From assembly GCF_000189635.1 (NCBI RefSeq), contig NW_002476417.1, positions 682,001 through 746,000 of the forward strand: 64,000 nt of DNA, given 5' to 3'. This DNA is from Tetrahymena thermophila SB210. Taxonomy: Eukaryota > Ciliophora > Oligohymenophorea > Hymenostomatida > Tetrahymenidae. Position numbers and translations under genes: made by a program. The notes beneath the pieces are model-generated. The model saw nothing but the letters and a program-made list of their open reading frames with translations. It searched no databases and was not told where the DNA came from. Each line of letters begins with the position of its first letter. The stretch's first letter is position 1. This document shows, in pieces, positions 36,163 through 51,700 of this stretch.

Positions 36163-39100
36163 ATGAAACGTGTTATTGATTTCGCTAAGATAGTGTGTTC
36201 AAAAACAAACTCAAAATCATATTGCTTAATACCTAAATTCAATATCATCCACTAGGTTTTTGGTAGTATATGTATTCCTATGGTTTTAGGTGTAGCAATC
36301 CTCTTAATTGTATAATATTAATATACTTAAATGGTTATTGAAAACTGGTAAATAATAAAAATACAGTCAAACAGCATTAAATTTGGTGCTATGTATTTCT
36401 TCAAATAAAATCTGTCCATTTTATAGTAGTATTCACCTTATAAAGGGTAGAATTTTATTGCTATTTAAAATAATCTTAAAGGACACCTTCATATTTTTTC
36501 CTAATATAGAGGAACCCGATTTACAAGGGCACCAAAAATTAACAAGATTTGACTCTATTTGATAATCTTTAGAGCTAATTTATTTATAATTAAAACTAGG
36601 AAATCATTGAGTGAAGATTCTATCATGGTTTTTGAAAAACAGAAATTATATAATTATGTATCTGCTAACAAGGCTATTGCTGATATTTAGTTTTAAGATG
36701 TAATTATTTTAATTTGAAAATAACTTAGAAAGTATTAATAACAAACAATTTATTTCTACCTTTTAACAGATATCTTCAGATATATATGTGCTCTCTAAAT
36801 TTTATAATAAAGTTTAATCAGGCTAAGTAAAAAGTATTTAATTTTTCTGTATTTAACTCAAATTATCTATTCATCAACTCATACACTCTTTCATTCATTA
36901 ATAAGTTAAAGAAATAATTTATTCATTTATTTATTTATTTATTTTGATTGTTAATAATTAATTTTTTAGGTAACCCAAATTCCTTGTATTAAAAATGTTC
37001 TATGAGAGATTTTCAAACCAGTAATTTAGAATGCCCTCAGCACATTCAAAAAGAATATTCACTTAACAGAAATTATGTAGATTTATGGTTTCACAGGACA
37101 GCACATATAGAAAGTTAATTAAATCCTATTGAAAAGAATCTTCTATAAACTGTAATGCCAAATATTAACAATTTATATTTTTTCAATATTCTTTATTTTC
37201 ATCCACAAAATTAATTAAATTTTTTTAATTTCTAGAATTTGGTTTTTATCACGCTAGCTAAAGGATTTTATTCTGTAAGGAAAAATTCTTTATTAGATGA
37301 ACAGTGGATTTATAATACCTTTAATAATTCTTTGATGATTGGATCTCCTGCTAGGTAAGTTTATATTTCAGCTATAGATATATAATTATTATTAATTTAA
37401 TTATAAAAAGTACAATTTCTTTAGACTTTTATTATTAAGACTGTATGTAAGGTAAATATTAAGAACCTTACGATCCCAGATGTAGACCTTGGTATAAGTA
37501 AGCGATGCAAAACGAAGGTATTAATTAATTAATTATTTGAATATATTTTTGTATTTTCTTTATTTATTATTTAGGTATTTAATTTGAACAACCTTATGTT
37601 TATGCTTTCGATAACTCAATAGGCATGACTTCTTCTAGTAAAATTCTAGATGGGAATAATTAAATTTAATCGGTTATTAGTATTGATTTTGGAATCACTA
37701 ATTTAGTTAATGATGTATTCTCATTATAAGATTAAAATGATCCATCTAGTATTTACGAAGCCTATTCAGTTTTTTTTCACAAATAAAATAGGACAGTATA
37801 CATAATTTATTAACGCCTCATATTTTTTTTAAATCTTTCTTTAACTTACAGATTTTTTATCACAGGTACTGGAATAGATCAAGCGGAGATTTGTATAATT
37901 GGGCAGACTTAGAATATAATGAAACATCAGGATATCCAAAGAGTGAGTCAATAGACTTTTCAGATTAGCTTACAAAAGCAATTCTTTAATCAAATTCAGT
38001 AGATAACTTTTACAATTTTAACTAAATTTAAAATAGCAGTCTTTTTTTGAATTTTGCAAAGAATGATAGAAACTAGTAAATTTATTTTTAATCATTTATT
38101 TAAATTAAAAATCATCTTTAAATTCTGTTTGAAGGGAAATTTAATTTTAATTTTTTATGTTATTTTATTAAACTTACAGTACTGCCTTGGTATATCCAGT
38201 TGAAGCTTATTCTGTAAATTAAAAATTGTAAATTGAAATGATTTAAGTGATGTTTATAGCAAGAGTCCAAAGAAATATTGTTGATTTAATATTACAAGAT
38301 ATTTTAAAATACAATAAATTATTGGAGGCTTTAGCAATAGTCGAAATATGCTTTGTTAGCATAATATTGATCATAAGCTTATGTCATTTTACAGCTGTCT
38401 TAATGCATTAAATTGCAACTCCGCTTGATTAACTAACAAATTTCTTGAAGCATAGTAGCCTCCTTATTAAGCAACATAAGACTAATGAAATTGTATAAAT
38501 AAATAATTAGCTTTAAATTCATTAAAAACAACCACAAATCAACTAAAGCCTAGCTTTTTCAACTTAATTAAGATTTCATTAATAAACCATTTTTTCTTAA
38601 TAATTAAGAGATAGTTTTGCTTCTAATCAAGCTTTAAATTGTTTTCCTGAATATTGTAAGAATAAATATTTAACTATACCTTAATAAATTAAAGATAAAT
38701 CATAGTTTAAATATAATTCACCTTCTCCAAATTTTTAACCCTTCACACTAATTACTAGGCGATTCTCTAATACTGATTTTAAAATGGATAATTAACTTTA
38801 TTCATTACCAACAAAGAATCTAGATAACGATAAAGCTTTTTCTCCTAAAAAAAAAGAAACTCAATTTGCTTAAAAGTAGAGGAGATTAACAGAAAACTAA
38901 TAATAAAACAGCAATAGAAATAAAGAAACCTAATTAGAATCTAGCATTAAGCTTATTGATTATTATAATTGTTAAAAAATGGGAGATATTTCATAACTGA
39001 AGAGTTAATTCAAAGAATTTTCTGTGATTAAAAAGACATTTAAAATTTTAGCAAATATAATTTAATTTTAAAGGGAAGGCTTCTATGCTTCAGATAATAC

Positions 39101-40976
39101 CGAAAGTTTATTAAAATTTACGAAAGCATATAAAATATTCAATAAAATATAAAATTAATAAGCTTTAGCCTTATGCCTATATAATATTGGAAAATTGCAT
39201 TCTGAAAGTAGAAGATACAACGAAGCGACAGAATCTTATTAATTATCTTAATAAATCTGTCTTTAGCAACTTGGTTATAACGATGTCGTTTCCTTTCAAA
39301 GAGCCTTACAATAAGGCAATATTAATAATGATTAATTTTATTTGAACCTCTTAAAAAATACTTGCTAAAACTTTGGTTTATTACTTAAATAACAAGTTTA
39401 AGATAGCATAATATCATAATAATCCATTAATAGTGTTAAAAGATCAGCAAAAAAAAATATTTAAACTTTTGATCCTAATCAAACAATCTAAGACTATGAT
39501 TATTCTAATTTGCAAAAAGAATTTATAAAAATAGCATCGCTTTCTTTGAAGCTTTTGTAACTAACAATAGATTTAGAAAATAAATCAAATCCAATAAATA
39601 AATTTAATTTATAATTAACTTAAACTGATATAGCTGAATTGCTAGTTTATTTAGGAGATGTTAGTTAATCCCTCATCAAAATAAATTAAGTACAGGATTA
39701 GTTGTATTATGAAAACAATTAAGCTTCATGTAATGAAGAAATATAAATTTAATTGCAATTTAAAAAAGAGAATAAAATTTATTCTCAGCAATTAAACCAG
39801 CTTGAAACAAATTTTCTCTTTATAAGAGGAATTATATAAATGAAGAGAAGACAATATTTTCAAGCTGCTAATTTATTTACAGATATGATTGAAAATTCTA
39901 TTTCATGCGATCCTTAAAAAAAATTATTAGCCCTCTCAATGATTCATATTTGCTTTTTTAATGCTTAGTTAAATACAAAGAGCATTTTAAAATTTTTGCT
40001 TAAAGAGCAACATATTTATTTTGACAGCTTACTACAATCAGCTTTATTAAATAGATTTTAATTACCTCCATTAAATTCTAGTGCTTAAGATAAATAAGAA
40101 CTATGCTAGATTGAGTAAACATCGTTTGATGTTTCTCTAATATTTTAAACTCCTTCTTTCTAGTCTTAAATATAAAAAGAGTTTGAGAATTATCAATTAA
40201 ACTTTCTTGATTGGCTGATCAAGTTTTTTTTGCAACCTTAAAAAGATAGGTTATCAATTTTAAATTGTTATGAGGAAGATCAAGAACCATTTTCAAGCTA
40301 AATAGATACAATTTAACATTTAAGTGTCTTTTATGGAGATAAGACATTAAAAATTATAGCACAAGAATATTAAAGGTTGTATAAAGAATTTTAAAGTAAT
40401 CTATTTCAATTATAAAATGATTAGAATAAATAAAATCTTGATAAAAATAATATAACACCAAAAAACTACTCAAAAATTTGTATTAATTAAATTTTAAAAT
40501 GCCTGAGTAATTATATTCAAGATTAAAAATATCAAAATTTAAAAGCAAATTCATCATTTTAATATGATTAAAGGTAAATTTAAAAGAGCAGGACTCACTT
40601 AATAATATATTTTTCAAATTAGTAGTTGAATTAATAATTAGAATAAAGTTCATTCTAAAAAATACTTTAATAAATTTAATTATAAAATAAAAATATGAAG
40701 CATAAAATAATAATAATAAAACCTATTGATTTGATTAGTTTTTAGTACAATGAAAAAAATGAAGACCTAATAAATAAGGTATTTTAGGAAAGAATAATAA
40801 ATATATTTAAATAAAATTAAACTACTTTGATTTAAGAAAGCTAGATATTAAAGCAAGATCCAATTTTTATTGAGGGAGGTATTAAAATACATTAATATGA
40901 ATCTGTGTCTCAATTTAAAATGTATCTTTTGAGAAAGAGAATGAATCCCAAAGCTATTCAATATCTAAAAGAATGA
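36163..40976 (+). CDS. Cache-domain transmembrane receptor-like protein with TPR and vWA-like tail, paralogue B
   Basis: The ATG at 36163 gives a longer polar N-terminus than its paralogues (MKRVIDFAKIVCSKTNSK) before the first helix (FGSICIPMVLGVAILLIV) and the splice site in Trp of ENW. Ectodomain: NNSLMIGSPAR, PYDPRCRPWYKQAMQ, QPYVYAFDNSIGMT, VISIDFGITNLVNDVF, YSVFFHKQNRTV, and FYHRYWNRSSGDLYNWADLEY. Second helix SIILIISLCHFTAVLMHQI, with HFTAV where others have HYAAV. The cytoplasmic part has TPR-like units (ALALCLYNIGKLHSESRRYNEATESYQLSQQIC) and a vWA-like end (DRLSILNCYEE, later RTHLIIYFSN), finishing FKMYLLRKRMNPKAIQYLKE. Function inferred: ligand-sensing receptor with a protein-binding output. 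Confidence 0.8.
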
Positions 40977-41814
40977 ACCTTAAATGTTAATATTCATAAA
41001 ATCGATAAAAAATAATCAAAATAAAGTTTTAAAAATAGTTTATTCATCCATCTATCTATAATATGCAATAAAAAAATTCTATTTATTAATTAAAATTATA
41101 AAAATAAATTTTTTCATTTCTTTTTTTTATTTAGTTTATAAATTAATTTTACACAAATTATTTTACATTATTTTAGTTTAAATATATTTATAGATTTAGT
41201 TTAATCTTTTTTAGTTTCATTTTTTTATTTATTCTTTTCTTTTAAATTTTTAAATGTGAGGTAATAAAAGCTTCAGAAATAAAAAAATAATTTTTTAGTT
41301 TAATTTATTATTAATAAATTATTGTTCAATTAAAAGTGTATATTTTTGGATTATTTTTTTGTCCTTTACAATAATTCATAAAATAAAATATTTTAGAGAA
41401 AATAGAAAGTCTTAATATAATAATACAAAAAGTATTTTTCTCATAGTTTATAATTAATTAATAATATTTAATTACTACTTATTAGAAAAATATAACAATA
41501 TGGAAATATCAATCAATTCTTACTAGACTACAAACTTTATTTTGCCAAAAATAAAATAATTATGAAATAACATAAATAATTTAAATAAAAATTTTTTTAC
41601 CACATATAAAAAAATATATAAACATCGTTAAAAGCACAATTTATGACTAATTAATACTTTCCTTGTAATCTTTTTACTAATTAAATTAAAAGTAAATAAT
41701 ATAGTTAAACAAAAGGAAGGTTTTTTAAAGTAGCCTTTATAAATTAAAAGTATTCCTAATTCATTTAACTAAATAAATAAATAAATAGTTAGTAGCATAC
41801 AAAAGATATAAAAT
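40977..41814. other. Intergenic between paralogues B and C
   Basis: About 840 bp of strongly AT-rich DNA with poly-T and poly-A tracts. No gene, RNA or repeat recognised. Confidence 0.6.
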
Positions 41815-44800
41815 ATGGGTTATATAATGTAATTTATTTGTATTATTTCTATTCCTATAACTATAGGAAGCGTAGGATTGTTAATTTCTTACTACTATCT
41901 TTTGCAAAGTGCTCTTAGTTAATGGTAGGGTTAAAAAATTACTGTTTATTTATAGTGTTTAAACATCTTTAAATTCAATAAAAAAAGGTAAGAAATCAGT
42001 ACTCAACAATAAATATATTTTGAAAAACAGCGTCTCCATAATTATGTTTATTTGAACAAAATAATATCAGAACTATAGTATTAAGCAGTAATTACATATT
42101 TTGAATTTATTGACATACATATTTATATCATTGCAACAACAATTTATTTAGATTTATACAAGTAATAAAATAATTTTTATATAATTCATCAACTAATTAA
42201 AAGCTATCTAATGACATGACTACTTTAGAGGCCATTTATAAAAAAATAGTAAATTAGTAACTGATAAGTATACATATTATTTATAATGATTAATTTATAT
42301 TAAATAACAATTTTTGGTAATTAGAAAGCAGCTAATATCGATAAAAGGAGTGCTCAGTTATAGCTTAAAGCATGAACTTGTGCCCACTAGATATAAATGA
42401 AGAATAAAAAAAAAACATGAATTGGGTTAATCTGTGGTTTCACAGGGAAATACTTAAATCCTAAGACTTATAAGACGATGAAAAACATTTCTTTGAATTA
42501 GTAGAAATTATTTATATTCTATAACAATACAAACATTTATTTTTTTAATAGAATAAATACTTTTAATTCTACACAAGATCGATTTATGATTATAGGAAAG
42601 ATTAGTTATTTATAGCCACTTGGATTTATAACACTTACAATACTTCTCTGATGGTGGCTGCTCCCGGATAGTAAATGATAAATTCTTGATTTAAATAAAA
42701 ACATTTACACAAAATAACAAAGTAACGTGTAATTAAATGTAATTAATTAATTAGGTCTTATAATTATACTGGAATCACTTTTTAAATTTGTTAACCTGGT
42801 AAACATATAGTTGATTATGATCCAAGATGTCGTTCTTGGTATCAACAAGCTCTTTAATAAGAAGGTATAATTTAATAATACAATAAAAATTAATTTAATA
42901 TAAAGAAATATAAAAGGACAAGTATTTATAGAGCCATATTAATTCTCATTTGATGGAAACATAGGTATGACAATATCAACTAAGATATTTGACGATTTTG
43001 GAAATATGTTATCAATTATAAGTATCGACTACGATATCTCTGAATTGATAACAAATATTTTTCAACCTTAAGACTAATAATAAGTTGGAGACTAAGAAGG
43101 ATATACAGTATTTTTTCATGAAAAAAATATGACAGTAATTAATTTATTTAATGATTAATTTATTCTTAAATTTATTTTATAATAAAATGAACTAAAAAAA
43201 ATATATAGATTTTTTACCATAAAAATTGGAGTAGATTTTCTAAATAAACTTTCAGTTGGCCAGATTTTGAATATCTCTAAAATGAAACCTATCCTAATAT
43301 GTAAAAGGATAAAGCTTCATTTACTCAGCAAGTGTCTGACAGCATAAAATTTGCTCATACCTACAACTATTCCATAGAAAATATGACAAATATTGATAAT
43401 TTTTTTCAATCTTTTGAGAAGGATGGAGTAAAATAGTAAGTTATTAATTTAATTTATAAACTATCCTAGTAAAGAATTTTTTGAATATTCAACTAATAAG
43501 TTTTAGTTTAATTTACCCTATATAAGTGACGAGCGTCGTATATGCAAATAAAAACAAAAAGAAAAATTAAATTGTTATGTTTGTAGCAAGAGTAAATCGA
43601 GATTTGAGATATATTTTCCAAAATCAAGGAGTTTTTAACTAATTTGATATATTGTTATTTATTTTACAGTCTTTTGTTATATTGTTTATAATATTTTGTG
43701 CTGTCATGCACTATGCAGCTGTTTTATACTATTAAATTGATATTCCTCTCAGAATGTTATAGGCATACTTTATGTAAGAACTCACTAGATAAAAAATAAT
43801 CAAATTTGGATAACAGACTAGGCAAAAAGAACATAATCTTTCAAAAAAAAGCGAATTTAAAAAATTAAGTGAAAAAAAAGGAAAAATCTTAGAGTCTATT
43901 AATCAAAAAGATCAAGGGATAGATTTAAACGACTAAGATAGTCTTTAGCAGTAGTTATTTAATTACAAAGATAAAAAATTTATGTCTGACAATATTAGTA
44001 AAAATAATAATTATAGTGGGTACTTAATGCAAATTAATTAAGAAAATCAATTTTAAATATTATAATATTTAGGCAGTAAAAATACAATAAAATATAATAA
44101 CAATTTTTTATTTTAATAGTTATAATAAAAAGATAATTTTTTTAATGCATAGCTTCAATCCCCTTAAAATTAAGAATTTAGTTTTTAAAACAATATTACA
44201 CAACATTTATAAAACTCCCCAACTAAGTTGCTTTTCTATAATTAACAGGTTGATTAAACGTTAAATGATACTAAGTGTTACTTTTTTAAAAATAATATTT
44301 AAAATTAAAGGCTGAATAACTAGTAAAATCAACAAATTCCATAATCATAAAGTTAAATTTAGTCTAATCAAAATTTATTCTTTAATTAATAAAACATATT
44401 CAACTAATAAGATCTAGTTACGACAGCACCTATTTAATCAAATAAAAATTCTAATGAAAATAATCCTAAAATTAAATAAAATGTTTAGTGCTTAAGTCCT
44501 TTAAAGTAAACTAGAAGCATTCACCAATCTCAGTATTATTACCTTTCATAGAATCCTGAGTTAGCATCACAAAATTAGCGCTTTTAATAGTAAAATGGAA
44601 TTAGTAAGTATTTATACTCAGAAACAAGTTAGCATAAAGGGAACTACAATATGGGTAGCAAGACAGATAATTTCTCTTAGAATATTTTCAAACTAAACCC
44701 TTCTCCTAGGAGAAAACTAACAGGAAGTAAAGGAAGGATGAATGCTAATCGCAAAATTTAAGAAAAAATAGAAGAAAGGTCTTAAAATCAAATGATATCA

Positions 44801-47419
44801 AGATAGTTAAGGCAGATAGCGGTTTTTAGTGAGAAAGATATGAAATAAGTACTAAATATAAAGTTAACAGATATTCCAATTATGTTCCATGAAATGCAAA
44901 TCATAATCTCTACAATTTAAGAATTTTCAGAAATAATATAGTACTTAGAAGGAGGTTACGAAGAAACATAGGATGAATGGGAAAAGCTTACCAGGCTAAG
45001 ATAGGCTTTGAAAGTGTTTAGGTATGTAAAAAATTTTAATGCATAGGTGCTTGTCTATAAAGAAATAGGAAATATTTTATTAGATAAATATGAATTTAAG
45101 TAATGTATAGAATACTATTAACAATCACTTATTGTGAGTCTTTAGCATAATTACATACCTACTATTTAAGCATTATTTGATATGTTTCGAAATAGAAACT
45201 AATGTAATTTGCAAAAAATTGACCCTAATTATCTTAGGAGTTTGCTACCTACTTTGTATATTTGTGGGTTTGCAGTTTCAGAAATAGGTTTTTCTTTGAG
45301 TGCATCTATTTATGAAAAAAATGGAAATATTGAAAGCTTAAATTGGCTTAGACTCTCTAAAGAATATTTAAACACTTCGTTTAATATTTGTAATTTAATT
45401 AATGAAGAAAATCTCAAAAAAATTGAGATTCAAATATTTATAAAGCTGACATAGTCTGAAGTAAACATACATTTAAATGATTTATTTTCTGCTTAAAGCG
45501 AATTTAAGGCAGCTTTATAACTTCTTTAGACTTTAAAGCATGAAATCGATAGAAATAAGAACAAAAACTAACAAATATTTTTTTCATATCAACAAATATC
45601 TAATTATTTTTCGTTAATCTAAGGTGTATTTCTCATAAAATAAGAAAAGTATTATTAGGCATGCTAGAAATTCACTGATTATCTTGAGTTTTCTTCAATT
45701 TATTATTTTAGAAGTAAAGCTTTAAAGTATATAAAAGATACGTTTGATAAGTTTAATTTAGTTAGTAAAAAAATTAATCTAATGTACTCACGCTTTTAAA
45801 ACAATGATAGTTATAATATATTCATATTGTTTTAATCAACTTAGAATATTGTTTTTGGCAATAAAACAAATACTTAATAAGTTAATAGCATTCAAACTAA
45901 AAATCGTGTAAATAGCTTTGCTAAAAAAATAATTAAATAAAATTTAAATGAACTAGCATGGATATAATAATATTAAGAAGCCATTTTTTAGTACTTAAAG
46001 GAACACTTTTTGTAAAGGGCTGATAAAATATTTTTGGCAGGTTATGACCAAGAATTTAAAGTTTTGTAGCACCTGTTTCCATTTGAAAATAATTCGTATT
46101 AGTTGAGAAGTTAAAAGATTTTAAGAGATTTTCTAAACGGAAATAATGAATTACAATCAAAATTTAATAAAAAAATATATGGATAATAGCAATCATTGAA
46201 TTATAATAATATTTCGATGAGCAACAATTAGTAATTTAATACAAACTAATAAGAAATTGATAACAACAGAAGAAAAGAGAGGTTAACATCTTAAGGGACT
46301 CTATTTTCTAGAAAAGATTCAAATTAAATAACTTTCTCTGAAGATTACGAGACTATATTTCAACAAATAGGTAAACCTTAAATAAGCTGGGAAGAAGCGT
46401 TTTTCAATTTAATTAAGGAGGTAATTCAACAATACAATGAAAAACAATTGTTAAAAGAAAATAATTTGTAGTAAAATAAAAAAATAATGTTGGTAACTTT
46501 TTGCTTCTACAGCACTTAATCTCCAATCCCTGACTAAAATCTATTTTAAGAAAAATTAAAATTTGTAACCAAAATGATGCCTTAACATCCTAAAATATTA
46601 AATTTTTTTCTACCATTAGCAAGAGAATAATCAAATATAGCAGCTTATAAAAGCTAAATAATAGAAAATCATAGAGATGAAATTGATTAATCTTCATCAA
46701 ATTAGAAAAACACTCAAAGCTTTTAATTAAGTTAACTAACTAATGATTTAACAACCATTAATGGAGAAAGCTTAAATTTTATACCTCCAATGCATAATAA
46801 TGAGACTAAATTTTTTCCTAAAAACGGTGATATCAATCATAATCACGATAAAGAAGTTATTGGTAATAAATAAATAATTAACTTTATGAATGATAATTAA
46901 ATTATTGATTTAAGCAAAAACCAATTAAATAGCTTTACTAGAGATTGTTTGAATAACAGTAAAGGTGACTCCAATGCAAACTACCTTTAAAAAGAAGAAC
47001 TATAAAATTATACAGATGAGAATACTGAACTGTTCAACATATCATAATCAAGTGATTCATTAAATAATAGGAATAATCTTTAAGATTTAAAAAAAGAAAA
47101 AATTTTGCTTGAAAAAAATATAACAAAATCTAACAAAAACAAGGAATCGTCTAACTAATTTTCAAATTTTTTTTATTAAGAAAGGGATTCCTAATAGTAA
47201 AAACCAAAAGATTTGAGTGATATAAAGATAAATTAAGAGTAAAAGTAACCAGAAAAAGAAAACAAAATAACATAAGAAAATCCATTCCCTTCTCTTATTA
47301 ACATTGATTTTTAAAAATTTTACATTTTTTCGAATTAATCACAGATGTTTTACTACTTATCAAAGCTCCGTCATAAAAAAATAGATTTTCACAAAGTATT
47401 TGATGCCTTGTTTAAATGA
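41815..47419 (+). CDS. Cache-domain transmembrane receptor-like protein with TPR and vWA-like tail, paralogue C
   Basis: The ATG at 41815 begins MGYIMQFICIISIPITIGSVG, the first helix; exon 1 ends at 41934 in Trp of SQW. Ectodomain: YFEKQRLHNYVYLNKIISE, ATWIYNTYNTSLMVAAPG, DYDPRCRSWYQQALQ, EPYQFSFDGNIGMTISTK, IISIDYDISELITNIF, EGYTVFFHEKNMTV, then FYHKNWSRFSKQTFSWPDFEY. Second helix FVILFIIFCAVMHYAAVLYYQI. A very long Asn/Gln-rich linker precedes TPR-like helices (YKEIGNILLDKYEFKQCIEYYQQS; CGFAVSEIGFSLSASIYEKNG) and a vWA-like C-terminus (KKIMLVTFCFYST; FYIFSNQSQMFYYLSKLRHKK). Closest in layout to paralogue D. Intron set only partly resolved. Confidence 0.8.
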
Positions 47420-48736
47420 TTAAAATATTAAAAGACCTCTAATTATTTTCTAATATTGATTATTACTTTACATTTTCCACACCAATTATTAATTTTATGC
47501 TGTGTCTAAGATATTTATTTCTTTTTACATTAATATAAATATAAAAGATTATAGTTGGTTTTGTATGTAGCTTTTCATTTTATTAATTATTTCAATTTGA
47601 ATAAAATTGTAATTATTTTTTATAAAAAATTATTCATTACTCATTAAAACCTAAAAAAAATACATTAAATATTAATGGTTGTAATAATAAAAATAAAAAA
47701 ATATATATTTTTAGCTTTTGATGAACTATTTGATGAATAAATTATTGATAAAATTTTAAACACTCAAAAGATAATCAATTATTGTGTTAAAAAAATATTA
47801 AAATTTATCACATATTTTTTAATTTGTTTTTTTTAAGAAAAAAAAATATTTAAAAAACTTGAAAAAAAGAATGAAGCAGAAAAATAGAGAGTATTTGATT
47901 ATATTTTTAGATCGAAAGATGTAATGTAAGTCATTTAAGATATATATTATATTTTAATGACTCACTAAACTTTATTTTAATTAATAATACTCTTATTTTG
48001 CTTTGATAGTGTATCATAATATTATCTAATAGGATATCATTAGTATAAAAATTAAACATATTTCTAGTATTTGATTTAAAGATGCTATTTTTTTTATAAT
48101 TCTAATTTAATAATAGACTTAATCCTCTAAAGTCAATAAATTAGTAAATCTAAAATAAAAATTTTAAATTAAGAAACTTACTAACTAGCTTAATGTTAGC
48201 TCTTTAATATGTATATTTAAAACTTCAAATTAAATATTATTGGATCTATAAAAAATACAATTAAATTGGATTTTTGCTTATTGAAAGTCCTTTTTAGATA
48301 TTAAGACTGTTTTTTGAAAGCTATGTATTTGTATGTTGAGTATATTACGTAATAATTAACCATAAACTATATTTGCTCTAATTATTGGTGAGCCAACAAG
48401 AAACTTTAATTATGTAGGTTTTTTAGGTAGAAATAAAATTGGAATATGATTTAGTAAAGATTAATCCTTGAATGGTTGGGGGAATTTAGTCTGGTACTCT
48501 ATTAAAATAAAAATAGTAATTTGAGTATAATGTGATATTTGCGGCAATTATCAAAGTTTTAATAGATCCATCATCAAAACTTTAAATAAAACAAAAAAGG
48601 GAAAAAAAAAATATATCTCTGTATTTTAATTGAATAAAAGCCTAGCTAAGTCTATCAAAAGTTTATAGTAGGATAAAGACTTAACTAAATAAATAGGGTA
48701 AAAAGAAAGAATAAAAAATAAGAAAATAAAAGGAAG
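47420..48736. other. Intergenic between paralogues C and D
   Basis: The longest spacer of the array (1.3 kb). AT-rich with scattered short A/T palindromes. A slightly GC-richer patch near 48370-48500 shows no tRNA fold or reading frame that I can support. Confidence 0.55.
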
Positions 48737-51700
48737 ATGGGAATAGTTTTTTAGTTCATTTGCTCCATCTCGATACCTATTACAACAGGATCTCTATTTT
48801 TAATAGTAGTTTATAATTTCCTTTTCCAAAGAGCAATAGTTGAATGGTAAAACGCCTTTTCATACTTAATAATCTTAGAAACATTTTTATGATAAATGAA
48901 GTGGTTAATCATAAAAAATATTTTAAAATTTAGGCAGCAAATAAGTTAAAGTTAGATTTTAAATATAGAGAAGCAGAGACTTCATAACTATGCCTATCTT
49001 GACAAAGTTATAACCGAAATATAGTACTAAGGGGTAATAATTTATACTTACATTTTTCTCATTTAAGAAGTGGGGGTACCTTACTTATTTATAATTTCAT
49101 AGGATTAAAAAAATTAATTAGCGTAAAGGAAACTAACTATTCTTCTTTATCAATTTTACTAATTTAGTTAAATTAATATAAATCATTAATAAGCTCATGG
49201 AAAGCAGTACCAACTATATCAATTCATTTTTATTAACTCTCTTTCTTTGATCAATATAAAAGCTATCAAGTGATGTCACAAGTCTCTATTCTATGTTTAG
49301 TAAAATAAATTAAGGAAAAGTTCGGATAAGTAAACTAGTTTTTTTAATTACATTTTAATGCAATTTTTTCTTTAGCTATTTTCTTCTTTTGTTTGATGTT
49401 TTATGTTCTATTTATAACCATTTATTATAAATAATAGATAAAAATTATAAGAAGTAAATGGAATGCCATGTCGGGTTATTTGAAAAGAATTAATGCAGCA
49501 ACCCTTTAGTCTATTAAAAATTTAATCAAAATCCTAATTATTTAAATCTCTGGTACCATCGGTACATCACAAAATTTGAAGATTTAAGCTAAGAAGAATA
49601 AAAAAGATAGATTGAAGTAATTGAAAATTATATCTTTTATATTATTTCTACATATTAATTTTAAATACTTATTGAATTAAAAATATTTATTGATATTAAT
49701 AGAATGACATTTTCTCATTCTACACTAAGGCTATAGTTTACTCGAGTCGAAAATAACTACTTCATGTAACTTTTGCATATAATGGCTATGACACTTCGTA
49801 AATGGTTTCTTTTCCAGCATAGTAATTTTTAAGAAATAATATTTTTATTTGAATGTTTCTAAATAAAAAGTTACTTACTTATTTATTCATTTAATTTTTA
49901 TATATTAGAAAATTTAATCTTTAAAATATTCCTTAACTACCTAATTGCACAGACACTGGGTTATACACGTATGATCCTCGATGTAGATTATGGTACGAAG
50001 ATTCTCTTTAAAATAATGGTAAAATATTTTACAGAATTACTTATAATGTAAAAGTAAAAAAGTGAGTAGAATTAGTAAGAAAGAATATTTCACGATAAAG
50101 AAAATTTAAAAAAAATCAAAAAATTGTTTCCTTCAAAATTCTTAATTGTTCAGAATATTTCCTTTTATACCAATTTTTGATTAAATACAAGTGATTCAAT
50201 CTACTAGTAAAATAATAGTTTCTAATATATTGTTATTATTATAATAAAGTAAATTAATTAATTATCAAAGCAATACTTTCTAAAAAAATAATTAAGGATA
50301 TTTACACTTATTTTAAAACCTCAAGCTAATTATTCGCTTACTAAATCTTTAATAGCATTTAAAATTATTTATTTTAATGACAAAATTTAAATTTTGTAAG
50401 TTAATCATAATTGATGTACTATTTTCATCAATGTAATAGATACTACCATACCTACAAAAATACACTTAATCATACTGTGTTCTTATTTATTCACTTATTA
50501 TAATAATATCAATTTAAAACTATAAAAAGGCTAAATATTCACAATACCATATAAATTTGCATTCACAGGCGTAATTGGAATGACCATAGCTTAAAGGTTT
50601 AATAATAATGTAACTAACTAATTTCTTTCTGTTCTAGGCCTAGATTATGACTTATAAAATCTAATAGAGAACATATTTAAGCCCTAAGATTTATATACAA
50701 ATAGCAGTTTATTTTAGGGCTACACAATTTTTTTCCATCCATTAAATAATACAGTAAAATTTTTACTTGACAAATATTTTATTTTCTTTCTGAATAGAAT
50801 TTTAATTTATCTTAAATTTAAACTAATATTAGATATTTTTCCACAAAGATTGGAACAATCTTGACAGCATGTCAGTTACTTGGGAAGACTTAGAATATGG
50901 AATACATTTATCTACAAGTTCTTAATTGTATAGATAAAAATAGGATTTCATAAAATAATTAGAAGACTTAAAGGAATACAGTCAATAAAATATAAATAAT
51001 TAATATGATAGTACTAACTCAAATTAAGATCCTTACTTCTTTTAATTTTCAAAAGCGAACTAAAATTAGTAACTAATTTTTATATTTATTTCTTTTATTA
51101 TTTTTTCTTTTGGATAGATTAATAAAGTTATCTATAACAAAAGAATCTGTTTATCAATTTATAAAAAAAAAATAAATAATTTTCTAGGCTTTAAAATAAT
51201 TTTGAAATGAGTTCTAATTTTTATACAAATAAATTTTGTGGCTTATCTTACTCTGAACAATTTTAATATTGTAATATATTAAATTCAAGCTTTTAGAAAA
51301 ATTAATAATAAACTGATCATTTTTGATATTATTTATAAAATAAACACTCCCCCACAATAATTGTTAATTTAATAGTATATGATGTAATTATTTTGCATAA
51401 TCATTATATTGTGTTCACGCACCTTAGCTTTAGCTGAGGTTAATTATTTGAAAAAAATACTAAACATGAAAAAAATGAACTTTTTTTGCTTAATTTAGCT
51501 TTCAAATCAAGCACATTTTATTGACAAATTTCGATTTGAAATACCTATTATCAAATACATATTTTTTAGGTGCGTTATTGACAAATATTAATTTAACTCG
51601 ACATAATTTATTTAATTTATGAATAACTTATTTTTATTTAAAGTATTGCAATAGTTTACCCTGTAATAGTGAGATAATTAGTAAGTCCATTTAGCCTTTA

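Noticed and set aside
48360-48500. Slightly GC-richer patch considered as a tRNA or small RNA
   Set aside because: No cloverleaf or recognisable A and B boxes could be drawn.
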